Below, one piece after another: positions 40,741 through 52,830 of a stretch of 64,000 nucleotides of DNA. A program made the translations under genes and the position numbers. The DNA comes from Diphasiastrum complanatum (Eukaryota > Streptophyta > Lycopodiopsida > Lycopodiales > Lycopodiaceae). The notes beneath the pieces are model-generated. The model was given only the letters and a program-made list of their open reading frames with translations, had not been told where the DNA came from and did no database searches. Numbering within the stretch: the first letter of the stretch is position 1; every line of letters begins with the position of its first letter. Location of the stretch: assembly GCA_029204225.1 (NCBI GenBank), contig MU832066.1, positions 25,124 to 89,123 of the forward strand. The letters run 5' to 3'.

Positions 40741-42330
40741 TGTTATGTACCATAACGGTACGCCCTTCAGTGATGGCCTCGCAAGGGACATGATGCAAGA
40801 CTGGAGTTTTTGACATGTTTGGGTGCCACGCGTCACCATCCTAGGTGGTCACATGTCGCCTGCAGGACCGTGCTTGATGGGAGCCACTGTGCTATGCCTA
40901 TTTAGTGGTGGGGTTTCCCTCTTGCCATTCATTCAGTCTACCCGGGAGTTGGTGGATGGAGAGCACGTGCATGAGCCAGGATGTATCTCCAGGCCAGGAG
41001 ATGTGTGCTAGGGAGAGTCGAGTGCGATGGCTGGTGGTATGAGATGCCAGTTATTGTAGGAGGCTTGACCGGGCATGACTATGTCGATAGCTCCAGTGCA
41101 TGGGGGTGGGTTGGTGGTGACCCTATGGATGGGCTTTAAGGTGCACAAGTTTCCTTATGTGCATTTGCGATTTGGTATTCCCTTTAGTGGAATGTGGCTG
41201 TTCCCTTTTAACCCTTTGTTCAAGTCTATTTTGGATAAAGGTTAGTTTGGTTTTTTTTTTATTCAAGCCTTAAGAACTCAGTTTGCATATGAAAATAATA
41301 AGGAAGAGCAAAAGTTTAGTTTACACTTTTGTTGATAACTTTAAACTTTGATTTAAGAGATTTTTTTTGAAATATAATCATGAAGTTTATTGTTTGCCTT
41401 TGTTTTTTATGAAACCTCCCCAATAAGCCTTTGGTATGCAAAAGTTAAAATTTCTTTTGTTATGTAAACGGGGGGGGGGGGGGGGTGTTTTGAGGCCTCG
41501 GGCCTGTCAGAGTTGCAGGCTCTGTCTGAGGATCTATGGATGAGTCTAGAGCTCCAAGTTCCGTTGGGACTGATATGGAGAATATGACGTGTGCCATTAA
41601 CTTGTAAAAGCAACAAATTGTGGACATGAACGGGCGGAGGCCGAGATTCGGGCTATGTTCCAGTCTCGACAAGCTCTCCTTAACCCGATGTTTACTCTGA
41701 AATTTTTCACTGGAGAGAAAAGGACAGACACCAAGATGTGGTGTTGGCCTGGTTAGATCGATGGACGTTGCATTTCTCCATGCATGATCTGCCAGATAGC
41801 TCGCGTATTTCGACGATCATCATGTTTTTACGCGGTAAGGCGTATTCATGGTGGCAGGATCTTAAAAACCGAGCTATGCTCCCAATTACTTGGGATGACT
41901 TTCAGGTAGCCTTGAAGGCTGCCTTTATGCCTGTCCTGGACGATTTTGAATACTATCGTCGATTTGCCTCGTTGCAAATGAAGCCCTTGGACGTCTACTT
42001 GCAAGACTTCCAGGAGGCTGCTTCGCAGTTTTTTAACTGCATAGATAGCGTACTCCTTAAGTTGCATTTCATTTTAGGATTGGGTAAAGCTGATTACAAG
42101 GCCGAGAAGATGAAGATAAGGCATTGTGTTGGGAGAACATGAAGCAAATTGAAGTCACCAAGCCCCAGTGTGCTTATATTATTGTCGATAATGTTGTGTA
42201 TCTGGAGAATAAAATGGAGACTCTTTTGTCCACAATCTACTCTCTTGTTTTCTCTTCCTCTCTATTGCTCTTTCTCCTTAGGGGGTTTTTAAAACTTTGT
42301 CATCTTTTAGACTCCAAAAACCTAATTTCT
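40741..42330 (+). mobile_element. Ty3/Gypsy LTR and gag fragment (fossil)
   Basis: TGTTATGTACCATAACGGTA at 40,741 has the form of a Gypsy LTR start; the LTR probably runs to about 41,250, with no second copy to fix its end. Gag follows (41,738-42,142), with FLRGKAYSWWQDLKNRAM, then TWDDFQVALKAAFMP, then YYRRFASLQMKPLDVYLQDF. This is the Retrotrans_gag core of Gypsy elements. No protease or RT is present. A run of 16 G lies between at 41,470-41,485. It is broken. Confidence 0.82.
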
Positions 42331-43639
42331 TTTTAGTGTTTACAAATTTGTCCTATGCCTAAGTTCAACCCATTTTCTCAAAGACAATAGCCATGTGGCA
42401 TATTGTAGAGCTTTTGTAGTTCTTGTGGCAAGCATCTGAAGCTTGAATTATGTATCATCCATGTCCTTGCATGATGAAAGTAAGACCTCTACATAACCAC
42501 GAAATAGCATCTTAAGACAAAAGCATGATTTTTGTATCAGAAGTTCCTATGTCATAACTCAGGAGATTGATGGGAAAGAAGACAGGTGATCTATTAAGCC
42601 TTGTGGATGGGATTTTGTAGCTCTCATTTGCAACGCTGGTCTTGCTCAAAAGCTTGCATTTTGTCTCTCACTTGTTTGCTTTCTTTGCTTATTACGATTG
42701 TGATTATTGTGCCTACTTTGTTTGTGTTGCCTGAATCAAAAGTCCTGAGTGTTTTACTTGCGTTGTGTTGTAGGCTTGATCAAGATATCAAGATGGCGAA
42801 CGATGTTAGTCAATGATGATCAGGATGTGCGCTTAACTAAGTTGCTTGCTAAATGACTTAGTAACAAATTGAGTTCTTCAACTCAACTTCATTTCGAGAG
42901 TTGTCTTGTAACTCTCTGTTTCTAATTGTTTACAAATATATTGATACTTGTAATTGTAAACAGATGTTTTATATTTATGAACTAAGTACAAGTCAAGCTA
43001 GCTTCGACCTGATTAGAACTCATCATGGTATTTCATACACGTGTACCAAACAATTAATATATGATGATCCTGGTGTTACACTACAATCTGTTGTGGCCAG
43101 GGTTGATGTCTTCTGCATGTTCGGTTGTGACCAAGGTTGATGTCTTTTGTGTGGTCAATGCTTAGAGTTCATTTTGTTATTAACATGAAACAATGATCAT
43201 TGATGTTACATAGGGCATTATGATTAACTTTTTCAAATAATTTGTTGGTATTCAAAAACTGTATAGCATATGGATATGATTTACTTAAAGATTTAGAATA
43301 GTCCCCAAATCTCTTCGAATTTTTTTCCATCTTAATGTGCCTCTAGAAAACACTCTTCTATAATGTGCTAATAACTTTTTGGACAAATTAGCTGACCATT
43401 TTTTATAGTTGATATGTGCACCTTTAAAAATTTGACTGATGCAAGTTCATGCAGCTAATCATTGGTATTTTGCTTTGGAGAAATGGGAGATACTCATTTT
43501 TCAAATTGTACAAGCAACCTGTAAATAAAATAGACACATCAGCTTGTATTCAAGTATGACTAATGGAAGCTTATATGTGCATATACATGACCTGAATTTG
43601 TCAATTTACTATGCTTCTATACTAACGATTGTTTTCAAA
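42331..43639. other. Spacer, nothing recognised
   Basis: AT-rich sequence with only short frames. A small direct repeat (GTTGATGTCTTCTGCATG / GTTGATGTCTTTTGTGTG) lies near 43,103 and 43,137. Confidence 0.5.
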
Positions 43640-43945
43640 GTGAAAAACCATTGTTTGAAAGAACATTGAGCACGCTTTGTACACTATTTGAGATGTTTCA
43701 AGGCAATTTGCAAATCGCAACTTCAAATTTCATTGTTCACATTGCATTGGTGTTTGGGAGAAAGGCGAATCTCCTAGTTTATAAAATTGAGAGGGAAATC
43801 GCCACCTCTTCTTTTGCCATCTTACATTTGATCAAAAAGATGGCTCTCTAACAACTAACTTTTTTTAACAAACACTAACATTGTGGAAAGATCTCAAATA
43901 TTCTACAAAGCTCATTCAATGTTCTTTCAAACAATGATTTTTTAT
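43640..43945. mobile_element. MITE-like or foldback element with about 55-bp terminal inverted repeats
   Basis: The left arm from about 43,645 (CCATTGTTTGAAAGAACATT, GAG.., GCTTTGTA, ATTTGAGAT) is repeated inverted at about 43,885-43,940 (ATCTCAAAT, TACAAAGC, AATGTTCTTTCAAACAATG). A smaller inverted pair (GGCGAATCTCC near 43,764 and GGAAATCGCC near 43,793) lies inside, so the whole 300 bp could fold back on itself. There is no coding capacity. Neither a target duplication nor a superfamily could be settled. Confidence 0.7.
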
Positions 43946-45698
43946 TCTATATTTATGAAAAGAATGTTTTCCTTAACAAGAATAATATATTTAGACTTAC
44001 TTAAACAACCTTGTCATTAGCAATCAAAATTACCTAGAAGATAACTATTAACTATTTCAGTTTGGACATCATTCTTAATTATTGCTCATCTCGAATGTCT
44101 TGATTGCTTTGAAATTTTTTAAAAACACATGAACATCTAGTTCTTGTAATTACCAAATACTTGATTACATGTCTCTTTTTGGCAATGACAATTCTCTCTT
44201 TAATAGAGACAGATTATGCTATTGTATATAGTTGTTTGCTATTTTTTTCTTTTTGAAAAAACTACCTTTATTTAACTACAACACAAGACATCAACCACGT
44301 GTGTGATGATTACGGAATTTACTTAGGAAAGGTTAAATTTGTAAATATTTTCTTTGTCGAGATGTTAGATAAATCATATGCCTTTAATGTTATTGAAATG
44401 AACTCAAGATAGTAAACCACAATAATTCTTTCATTGGGTATTTGCATATGTAACTTCAAAACAATATTTGCCTACAATTACCAAGACATGAAAGCGAACA
44501 CAAAAAGCAAATGGCAAAGAACTCACCTACCGATTGTTTTGATGCTTCTCAACACCTTCAAATATTTAACATTTACCACAATGACTCAAAGTAAAAAAGA
44601 ATTGTTATTATATCTAGTGAAGCACATTAGCTCAAGCTATTTGTAAAGAATGGTGGGTATTAATTGTTTCTCAAATCTCATATTGAAAGGTTGGGATATT
44701 TCACTTATGGAATTCGGCTTTTGATCAAGGTGTAGGTTTTGTGTCAAAAGCATGACCTCGCTATTCGACATTTATATATTACATTGAAGGCAAAACACTA
44801 TATGGTTTAGAGATCTTACTATTACCACAAGGCTCTTTGCGCCATTCTCAACTCTATACACTTTTTGCCCTTCATGTAAAGGAATGGAACTAGTGGCTTA
44901 TACACTTTAGTGCCCTTCATGTCTTAATATTCTATCAATTATTAGTTAATCTCTACCATACTTTAAAAAATCATCACTCAATCTCTACTATACTTTGAAA
45001 TTCGAGAAAATGATGGATCTATATGGAATGCTTCTCCACAACATCTTTAATTCAATTATCAATATCAAATACAATTCAATTGCCTTTAAAATTTCTATTC
45101 AATTTGAATTAGGACAAAATTGCGTAGCTAGTTTTTGCTCTTGTTCTTGTGTATGACAGTATGAGCTAAACCTTGGAGACAAGTGAATTATAAGTGTTTT
45201 TGAGTTCAGAAGATGGACCTTGTCTAGTTTATTCCAATTGATTTGAGTAGTGATGTACAATACCCATTGTGGTACATTGTGGTCTTTTTGTTTGGGGGTA
45301 AAATCATGGTGGGCTATCATTTAGTTGGTCAATGAGGATTGATTTATGTAGGGGGTTTGCTTTACTTCAAGTATGATGGGAGTTATTCTTGGGTAGCATT
45401 GCATTATTTTCATGTATTTATTGTTAATGTACAAGGGATAGGTGGCCCTCAACTTTGCAAAATATTATTGTTTTTTGGTACGTCGAGAATTTTTTGTGGT
45501 TAGCATGCATTTTATTTTGTAGCATAGGAGAGTAAAACAAGGAGGATTTTTTGGACCTTTGGTTCTAAATTGGAGCATGCACATGGAAAAAACGTGGTAT
45601 ATCATATTTTGTGGGAATATGGCAAGGAATGGATATTCCTTAACCCTATGTGTCTTGGTTTGTTGTTGCTTTTTGGACAGATGGATGCATGATTATGG
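43946..45698. other. AT-rich spacer, nothing recognised
   Basis: No gene or element recognised. Open frames are short and low in complexity. Confidence 0.5.
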
Positions 45699-46060
45699 AT
45701 GTGTTTTGCAAGATGTACAAATGTTGTTGTGAGTGGCAGCATAATTGATGGGCGAGGTTGGTGCCCTAATTTTTTTAGCACCAATGCAAATCCCTCTCGT
45801 GCTTTGTTATATGGTGTTAAATGTATTGGGGATTGGCCTTTTTAGTGACCTTTGCACTCTATAAAACCATGGTAAAACTATGACTAGTTCATGATGAATG
45901 TGTTTTGCAAGATGTATAGATGTTGTTGTGAGAAGCAGCATGATTGATGGGGGCATGTATAGCACCGATGCAAATTCCTCTTCCACTTTGTTATGGCATT
46001 CAATGGTGTTTAATGTATTGGGAAATGGCCTTTTTAGTGACCTTTGCACTTGATGAAACA
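45699..46060. repeat. Tandem duplication, 200-bp period, two copies
   Basis: TGTGTTTTGCAAGATGTA begins copies at about 45,699 and 45,899. Both run through GTTGTTGTGAG, GCAGCAT.ATTGATGGG, CCTTTTTAGTGACCTTTGCA. By eye the divergence is roughly 10-15%. It borders the segmental duplication copy B. Confidence 0.85.
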
Positions 46061-46104
46061 ACCATAAATTATGGCGAGGCCATTAGTCGTCGCTACAGTC
46101 ATTA

Positions 46105-46248
46105 TGTAAAGGTCACTAAAGAGATCTTTCCCAAGCACATCTTCCAAGCACGAAGGATGGCGAGGAACCCCTTTTTATGACTGATTTTTTTTATGAATCT
46201 TGTTTATGCATCTTTGGGGGTCATAATATCTATGTTCAAATTTCTTGA
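46105..46248. repeat. Extra partial copy of the duplicated block's start
   Basis: GTAAAGGTCACTAAAGAGAT, AAGCACA, CCCCTTTTTATG and TTGTTTATGCATCTTTG in this order mirror 46,297-46,410, a tandem copy about 190 bp away. Copy A at 16.4 kb has no such extra copy. Confidence 0.7.
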
Positions 46249-49066
46249 TAACATTTTTAATGTTGCCTTGCCATAATTGATGGCCGTTGAACCAGGTGTA
46301 AAGGTCACTACGAAGATCTTTCTTAAGCACAAATGATACTAAGAAAGATACCTTTTTATGGCTGAATTTTTTTATGAGTCTCATTTATGCATCTTTGTGG
46401 GTCATAGTTTATCTTCTCAAAAAATTTCATGAACTTTCTATGAGCACAATATTTTTTTTTATGAACTTCCGATTTCACACTTTGCCAAAAAAAATAGGTG
46501 AGGTCACTATCAAATATCATGATATGAAAAAACAAAGGCAAGGTCGCTTCCAAAGTTCATAATGTGAGTTTCAATGTTCTATGCCCATTTTTGTACTCTC
46601 ACATACGATGGAAAGCTCATAGTTTCTTAAGGAAGGGAAACTTTTGCAAGGTCTAACCATCTTCAACAATGTGAATGAATCTTGTGAGCAAATCCTTTAC
46701 AATGGTGTTTACACATTTCTACAACTTCATGGTGGCCTATATCTGCTTCGTCGTTTCATGATTTCCATTGAAGGGGTTTTGAGATTCATTTATGTGTGAA
46801 AGATGGCTATTTCATTGCACATCAACAGGGTAGTGGAGCTTGGTTTAGGTTATCCATTGTGGATGTTTTTGCTTTTGTCTTTGTAGTTGTGTGGTGCCTC
46901 TCTAGCTCTGGTCTTTTTAATTCCTTTTGTTTGTTTCTCCTTATAATAATAATAACAAGTAACAAAGTATGAGCTTCTACTTTTCTTTGTTCTAATTCTA
47001 GTTACCCAATTTTGGTTTACGTTAGTGGACCTCTTTGAAGTGCCTTTCCAAAAAGGGTTTGAAATGGGAAAGTATTGACAACCTTGGGACAAAATACGCG
47101 AAACAGTTTTAGTTGTTTTTTTTTTTTTCCGGATTTACCTTCTATTATGACATAAACAAGTGTTTTTTCATGTTAACGCGAAGTTTTTTGAAATGGGAAA
47201 TGGCGGAGAGACTCATTTTTAAAAGCTTTTATGATTTTTTAAAAATTCATGTTAATTTTGAATCTTAACTTTTTTAATTAACTGATTATTTCTAAAATGT
47301 TGCATTTTGCAAATGTTATAAATGTGAGTTGAAGATTCTAAAATTTGTGTACTAAAATCATGAAAATTTACAAAAAATAAAGTTCATGAAATTGGTTGTG
47401 ATGAATAATAATATAATTGCCTAAATATGTAAATTTAAAATTTTTCAAAAACGTGCACTCAAAGGATTTCAATATTTGTTTGAAAGTTTGTTTTCAATTA
47501 GATACTAAAATTTTAACATTTGTAAACAATATTGTAAAATGTAAAATTTAAATAAAACTCTAAACTCAAGTATTGTCCGATATCATTCAGTTTAAGTAGT
47601 ACAAAAATTGACTTGAAGTCTATTTTTTAAATTTCTTCTATTGCAATTCACAAGAAAGACAAATTTCATTTTTGAAATAGACTACAAAAATATTATTTTA
47701 AACTATTTTATTAATATTGTCTGGGTTAGAATCAAAAGTTTTTCACTAAGTCGTTTGGATCGACTTCAGCGGTTTCTTGAACAATTGTTGAGGGGACAAC
47801 TGGAGCCTCTTGAGAGAGCAACCTCTATAATAATGTTGTACTCTTGATCTACAACCTTTGCTAGGTCACCCTCATCACCTGCAATTCCACTGGCAGGTAG
47901 GCCAAATAGAATCATTTTTCCATTGGGTCTAGATTGTGTTGTCTTCTTAACCAAAGATCAAGAGATGATTTTGGATCTTAGTAATTCATAAAATCTTCAC
48001 ATATTGTTGAGAAAGAAAGTTCATCATGACAACTGAGACTCAAGGCCTACAAACTTAAACCTTGGATTTGTCCTGGCTATGCTAAGGTAATCATGATCCA
48101 CACGTGCATATAGCACCAAAAGGTCTCACAAATTGGCATATTGTCCCTAAACCTGATTGCAAAAGCCCCTTTCAACTCTAAATTTTATTTCAAGCTCAAA
48201 GTTATATTCCTAGCATGAAATATAGGACTGCTTGCCAACTTTTGGGCTGATAGGTTATCACAAAAGATGATTGGGCTCTCTGAAAAGTCCAACAAGTGAA
48301 GATCCTTGATCATCCTCTTGATCCATACCATCTTTTTGTAAGTGCTTTGTACTCAGCCTCACTAGATGACAATGAGATAGTGGCTTGTTTCTTCAACATC
48401 CATGATATAGCTCCATCACCTATGAAAATACATTGTGCACTTATGGATTTCCTATCCATTTGATCTCCAGCAAAGTCCGAATCTAAAAATCCAAAAAAGT
48501 TAGGTGATGATCCCTCATACAATATGCCAAAATCTCAAGTTCCCATGATGTATCTCAAAACTCTCTTTCCAAGCTTCCAATGCTCTTCACTAGAATCTTG
48601 CATAAATTGGCTTAATCTACCAACACAATAGCTTAGATCTGGTCTTGTGATGGTTAGATATATAAGTTAGCCAACTAGCTTTCTATAGAGAGTAATGTCC
48701 TTGAAGGATCTTTCATTACCTCTTATAGTTAGCTTTACATTTGAGCTTTACATTTGACTCCATAGGTGTATCACAAGACTTTTTATCTACCATATGAAAT
48801 CTTTTTAGAATAGAATAAACATACTTCTCTTGACAAATGAAAGTAGATTGAGAAGATCTAATCACTTCTATTCCTAAAATGTAATGCAAATGACCAAGAT
48901 CATGCACCTCATGTGAAAAAAGACATCTTTCTATGTTGACTTTGGGGGCTATGCTCACTTTATTCCATTGTACATAATTAAGGTATGTGAATTGAGCACA
49001 TGACCTTGTAGAATAGGTCGAGTTTGTGTTAGATAGATTTAGTTGTGTTAGCATGCAAAATGTTAG
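46249..49066. repeat. Segmental duplication, copy B
   Basis: This is the partner of 16,425-18,243 plus 20,225-21,072. In B the two blocks are contiguous at about 48,200, whereas in A about 2 kb of LTR and Copia end lies between them. The left block is 4-7% diverged; the right block only about 1%. Confidence 0.9.
48203..49066 (-). mobile_element. Copia RT/RNase H fragment in duplication copy B (fossil)
   Basis: The minus strand shows FFGFLDSDFAGDQMDRKSIS and SLSSSEAEYKALT, as at 20.1-21.1 kb, plus the RT end (DLGHLHYILGIEVIRSSQS). It carries no LTR of its own. It is broken in a few places and lies inside the duplicated block. Confidence 0.88.
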
Positions 49067-49135
49067 GTGTCTCCTACATGGAGAAGGGACACCTTTCCAA
49101 GGACTGCCCGAAGAGACGGCAGAAGAGTGGTCACT
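49067..49135 (+). mobile_element. Gypsy zinc-knuckle scrap (fossil)
   Basis: The frame reads SYMEKGHLSKDCPKR, the second half of a CCHC knuckle as found in Gypsy gag. It is only about 20 codons long and abuts an opposed protease fragment. Confidence 0.55.
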
Positions 49136-49490
49136 TTTTTAAGGCACCAAGTAACTCTTCTATTTCTTGTATTGATGTAGCATAAAACCACTCTTTACTT
49201 AGGATTACATCCACCTTATCAAGATTCATAATATGAAAAGATAAACCATCTACATAGTCTTGAATCTTCAATGACACGTGGGGGACAAAGTGGTCCCAAA
49301 CCTGCTGCTCCCTACCATCTGCCATCCTAACCACGTACTTGTGGTCACTTGGTGCAGTTGGCAACTGTAGCCTCTACACCAACTTAGCATGAATAAAATT
49401 ATGCGTAGAACCGTCGTCAAAAAAAACACTCACAAGTTGGCTGCCTACGAACCCACTCATACAAATGAGGTCGTGAGGTCCAAACACTAC
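49136..49490 (-). mobile_element. Ty3/Gypsy protease fragment, minus strand (fossil)
   Basis: The minus strand reads [16 protein letters not shown] at the protease active-site position, then DHKYVVRMADGREQQVWDHF and DKVDVILSKEWF. This is the aspartic protease of a Gypsy pol. It lies opposite and adjacent to a plus-strand RT fragment, so two insertions or an inversion met here. Confidence 0.78.
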
Positions 49491-51290
49491 AGTATTAAAA
49501 CAACAATTTCTACAAACTGTTTCATCCTTAAAGAAGATTATATATCTCATAGTATTTCTTTCTTGCATAATGACTCATTGGTTTGTCTTAAAGGTGATGA
49601 GCCAGATCTACCTTTTGTAACTGCTCATGAAGCGAATCAATGTATTTTGAATTCTGAGTATCATTCATATTTATGTTATCTGAAAGATGAATCTTACATA
49701 GATGCTTTTAGTACTCATAATTTCAATATTGATGTATCGTCTTTCCCTAAAACATTGTCTTTTTCTGATGATAATTTAGAATCTTTGCCTGAGGAAAAAA
49801 TCTTTAAGAGACTTAGGGAGGAATATAGTGATATATTCTCTGAGCAGTTGCCTGAGGGTCTTCCCCCCTCACAGGGAGTAGACCATCACATAGATCTTCT
49901 TCCCGACAGCTCCCTTGTATCGTTTTTTCCCTACAGGATGAGCCCGAAGGAAGAAGATGAAGTTGCTAGTCAACTCAAGGAGTTGTTACGTAAGGGCCAT
50001 ATTCGGCCTAGTAAATCTCCTTTGGGAGCTCATGTTTTGCTAACCGACAAGAAAGATGGTGATATTCGTCTTTGTGTCGATTACAAAAAGCTTAATAAAA
50101 TGCCAATTAAGAACCGTTATCCCTTACCTCGGATGGACGACTTAATGGACCGATTGATTGGTGCTCAATATTTCACCAAATTGGGACCTTAGGTCGGGGT
50201 ACCATCAAATTAGAATACACGAGGGGGATGTCTCCAAAACTGGTTTTTGTTCTTCTAGGTATGGCCATTACAAATTTTTAGTTTTACCCTTTGGTCTAAC
50301 TAAGGCCCCGACAACCTTCCAGCAGATGATGAACAATATTCTTTGTCCATATTTTTAGTTTTACCCTTTGGTTTGACTAATGCCCCGACAACGTTCCAGC
50401 AGATGATGAACGCTATTCTTCGTCCATATCTGGGCAAGTTTCTTGTGGTATTTTTAGATGACATACTGATTTACAGTAGGACTATTGAGGAGCACGAAGC
50501 GCATTTGCGTACAGTCTCAGATAATCTAAGGCAGACAAAGCTTTATGCTAAGGAGTCTAAATGTGAGTTTTTTCAAACAAGACTCAAGTATTTAGGAAAC
50601 GAGGTTTAGAGATCGATTATGATAAAGTCCAAAAGTTCATGATTGGACTATCCTGAAAACCATTAGGGAAGTAAAAAAAAATTTGGGCTTCACAAGGTTT
50701 TTCCATAAATTCATTAAAGACTATGCCTTAGTTGCATTGCCTCTAACGAATCTTCTTAAGGGAGTAAAGAAAGCCAAACGGAAAACTAAAAAGGGTAATA
50801 AGAAAAAGGCCGAAAGGCGTTTGAAAATCAGTCCACCTATTGTTTGGACTGATGAACTTAATCAAAGCTTTGAAGCTTTGAAGATGTTAGTGTCTACAAC
50901 CCCTATCTTACACATAGTGGACCCTAGCAAATCTTTCCTGGTGGAAACAAATGCTAGTGACTATGTGGTGGGTGCATTCCTTTACCAAGATGGTAGACAT
51001 GTGGCTTTCGAGAGCAAGAAGTTGGACCCAGCTCAAAGTAGGTATTCTACTTATGAGAAGGAACTTTTTGCTGTCATCCATGCGTTAAAGATATGGAGAC
51101 ATTATTTGTACGAATCTAAATTTGTGGTTATGACAGATCATGAGTCTCTTAAGTATATCTGTAATGCCTCGGACCTTAGGGGTCGTAAGGCCTGTTGGTT
51201 GGAACTCATTCAAGAGTTCGAATTCGACATTAAGTACCGTCGAGGTACATCAAATTATGTCAAAACATGTTTGATAATCTAGATTAATTA
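49491..51290 (+). mobile_element. Ty3/Gypsy pol fragment: RT and RNase H (fossil, broken)
   Basis: RT landmarks are [34 protein letters not shown] and [20 protein letters not shown] (about 49,930-50,130), then LVVFLDDILIYSRTIEEHEA with the catalytic F-L-D-D (about 50,430). RNase H follows, with FLVETNASDYVVGAFLYQDG and STYEKELFAVIHALKIWRHY (about 50,930-51,110), ending near YRRGTSNYV. No LTR, gag or integrase was found. It is broken in about four or five places and is moderately old. Confidence 0.9.
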
Positions 51291-51445
51291 ACTTGCTAAT
51301 AGTCCTATGTGACAGTTCAGCTTGGGTTTAGGTTGAGTTAAAACCTAGTCACATAGGTTGCACTTGAACCTAGTTTATTAAATAAATAAAGAATTAAATT
51401 CAATGCTTGTAACAATATTGACATATTTTTTAAATTTGTGAAAGA

Positions 51446-52106
51446 CTGAAATTTTTTTTGCACTTCATTGGTATTCCTTTGAGCTTTATTTTGCTATAAA
51501 AATAAGTTGCAACTTTTTTTTTTTCATCTTGAAAGTGGGATGGGGGGGGGGGGGAGGGATTGGGTTTAAAACCTTGTACAAAAAAATAAAATTGAAAATG
51601 AAAGGGGGAGGAGGTACCCTCACCGGTTGCTCCCATGCACGGCCGTTGCAGGGCCCTCTTACAGCTCGCAAGCACAACACCCCGGGCCGCCCAACCAACA
51701 AGAACAACCCACGCAGGGGAGTTGGGAGCCGTGGGTTGTTGGGATCCGTGCAAAGGAGCCTCAGAGGAATGTGGGTGTTTGGGCGGTGAACCAGGACAGC
51801 GACCCGGAGGGTGTCTACGAGCTCCAGCATCGACGGCCGTGCAAGAAGCGTGGTGAGGGGAGGGGCAGCTGTGCAGGGGAGTGGTGTGAGGGGAGTGGGT
51901 CGGGGGGGGGGGGGGGGGGGTTTCGGGTGTACCCCCTCCCCCCTTTCATTTTCAAATTTTTTTTTTTAGTACAAGGTATAACAAACCCCCCTCCCTTTTC
52001 AAAATTAAACTTTCAATATGAAAAATAATTTTTTTTTTAAATTATATTATACCAAAATGAAGATCAAAAGAAGACCTATGAAGTGTGTGAAAGATTTCAA
52101 ATCATT
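51446..52106. mobile_element. GC-rich foldback element with long inverted arms and poly(G) tracts
   Basis: The left arm (about 51,446-51,625) and right arm (about 51,925-52,106) are inverted copies. Pairs include CTTGAAAG/CTTTCAATA, ACCTTGTAC/GTACAAGGT, TTGAAAATGAAAGGGGG/CCCCCTTTCATTTTCAA and GGTACCC/GGGTGTACC. The GC-rich core (51,626-51,924) also pairs partly with itself (CATGCACGGCCGT/ACGGCCGTGCA; CAACCCACG/CGTGGGTTG). G runs of 13 (51,542) and 19 (51,902) are present. Pro/Arg-rich frames occur on both strands and I take them as by-products. It may be a foldback or Mutator-like non-autonomous element, perhaps with a captured GC-rich gene piece. Confidence 0.7.
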
Positions 52107-52830
52107 CAAGATCCAATCCATGTCCTTGGTCTTTGGTTACAAAAAGGAGCAAACCAACAATCTTGCCAATGTAGAAAAATCAGCATCTACATACAAAATG
52201 AGATGCAAACTCTAAGAAATACCGATCAAACATGAGCCAAAACATAAAATATGGTTGTTGTCCGTACAATTACAGTACCCTATTGTATTTCACACATGTG
52301 AAACCGAAAATAGCAAAATATGAACATTCTACACACAAGATTGCAAGATATCATCAAGAGAGTGCACCAATGAGTAGTAGAACCCAAAAAGAACCATGTA
52401 TAATGATGAAATGAGAGAGAGAAGAGAGAAGATGTGTCTCTTCACGAGTTACATCCTTTTATAGAGTGTCCAAACCCTATTTGGCAACTTGGCTTTCCTT
52501 CCAAAATGTAAACCCTACTATTTTTGGGTCTAGATTCAATGTATCCAAAGTTCAAATTTGAATCTCTCTCAAACTTGACTACCAACTTTCCCACACTTTC
52601 AAGAAGTGTTTATTGAATGTATTTTAAACCAATATAACTTAAAAAAGTTTATCTCTAAGTCTAAAATGAGTTTTGGCCTCATATTAACAATTTACTAAAA
52701 TATGACTAAACCAGAAATCTCTCACTCCCTCTTCAACTAGTTTTGGCATAGTTTTAAGCATACTACTTTGATCCAACTTTAGAATGATCTTCATCCTAAG
52801 TATAGATATCCTTTCTAAGGTTCTAAAATA
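52107..52830 (-). mobile_element. Copia LTR remnant with pol end, minus orientation (fossil)
   Basis: Read from the right: a short pol end, a purine tract (complement of CACTCCCTCTTCAACTAG, about 52,722-52,740), then LTR text down to about 52,107. The LTR text matches 19,550-20,036 (CTACACACAAGATTGCAAGA-type wording, TAGTGCACC) and the LTR end at 19,190-19,345. Same Copia family as the 20-25 kb pieces. It is broken. Confidence 0.7.

Noticed and set aside
41470-41485. Poly(G) tract as a functional signal
   Set aside because: A single homopolymer within Gypsy debris; more likely slippage or an assembly artefact.
42601-42816. 71-codon hydrophobic frame resembling a transmembrane peptide
   Set aside because: Short, T-rich sequence with no conserved context.
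51430-52028. Several Pro/Arg/Gly-rich frames over 100 codons on both strands
   Set aside because: They arise from the GC-rich inverted-repeat core and poly(G) tracts, with no domain or start context.
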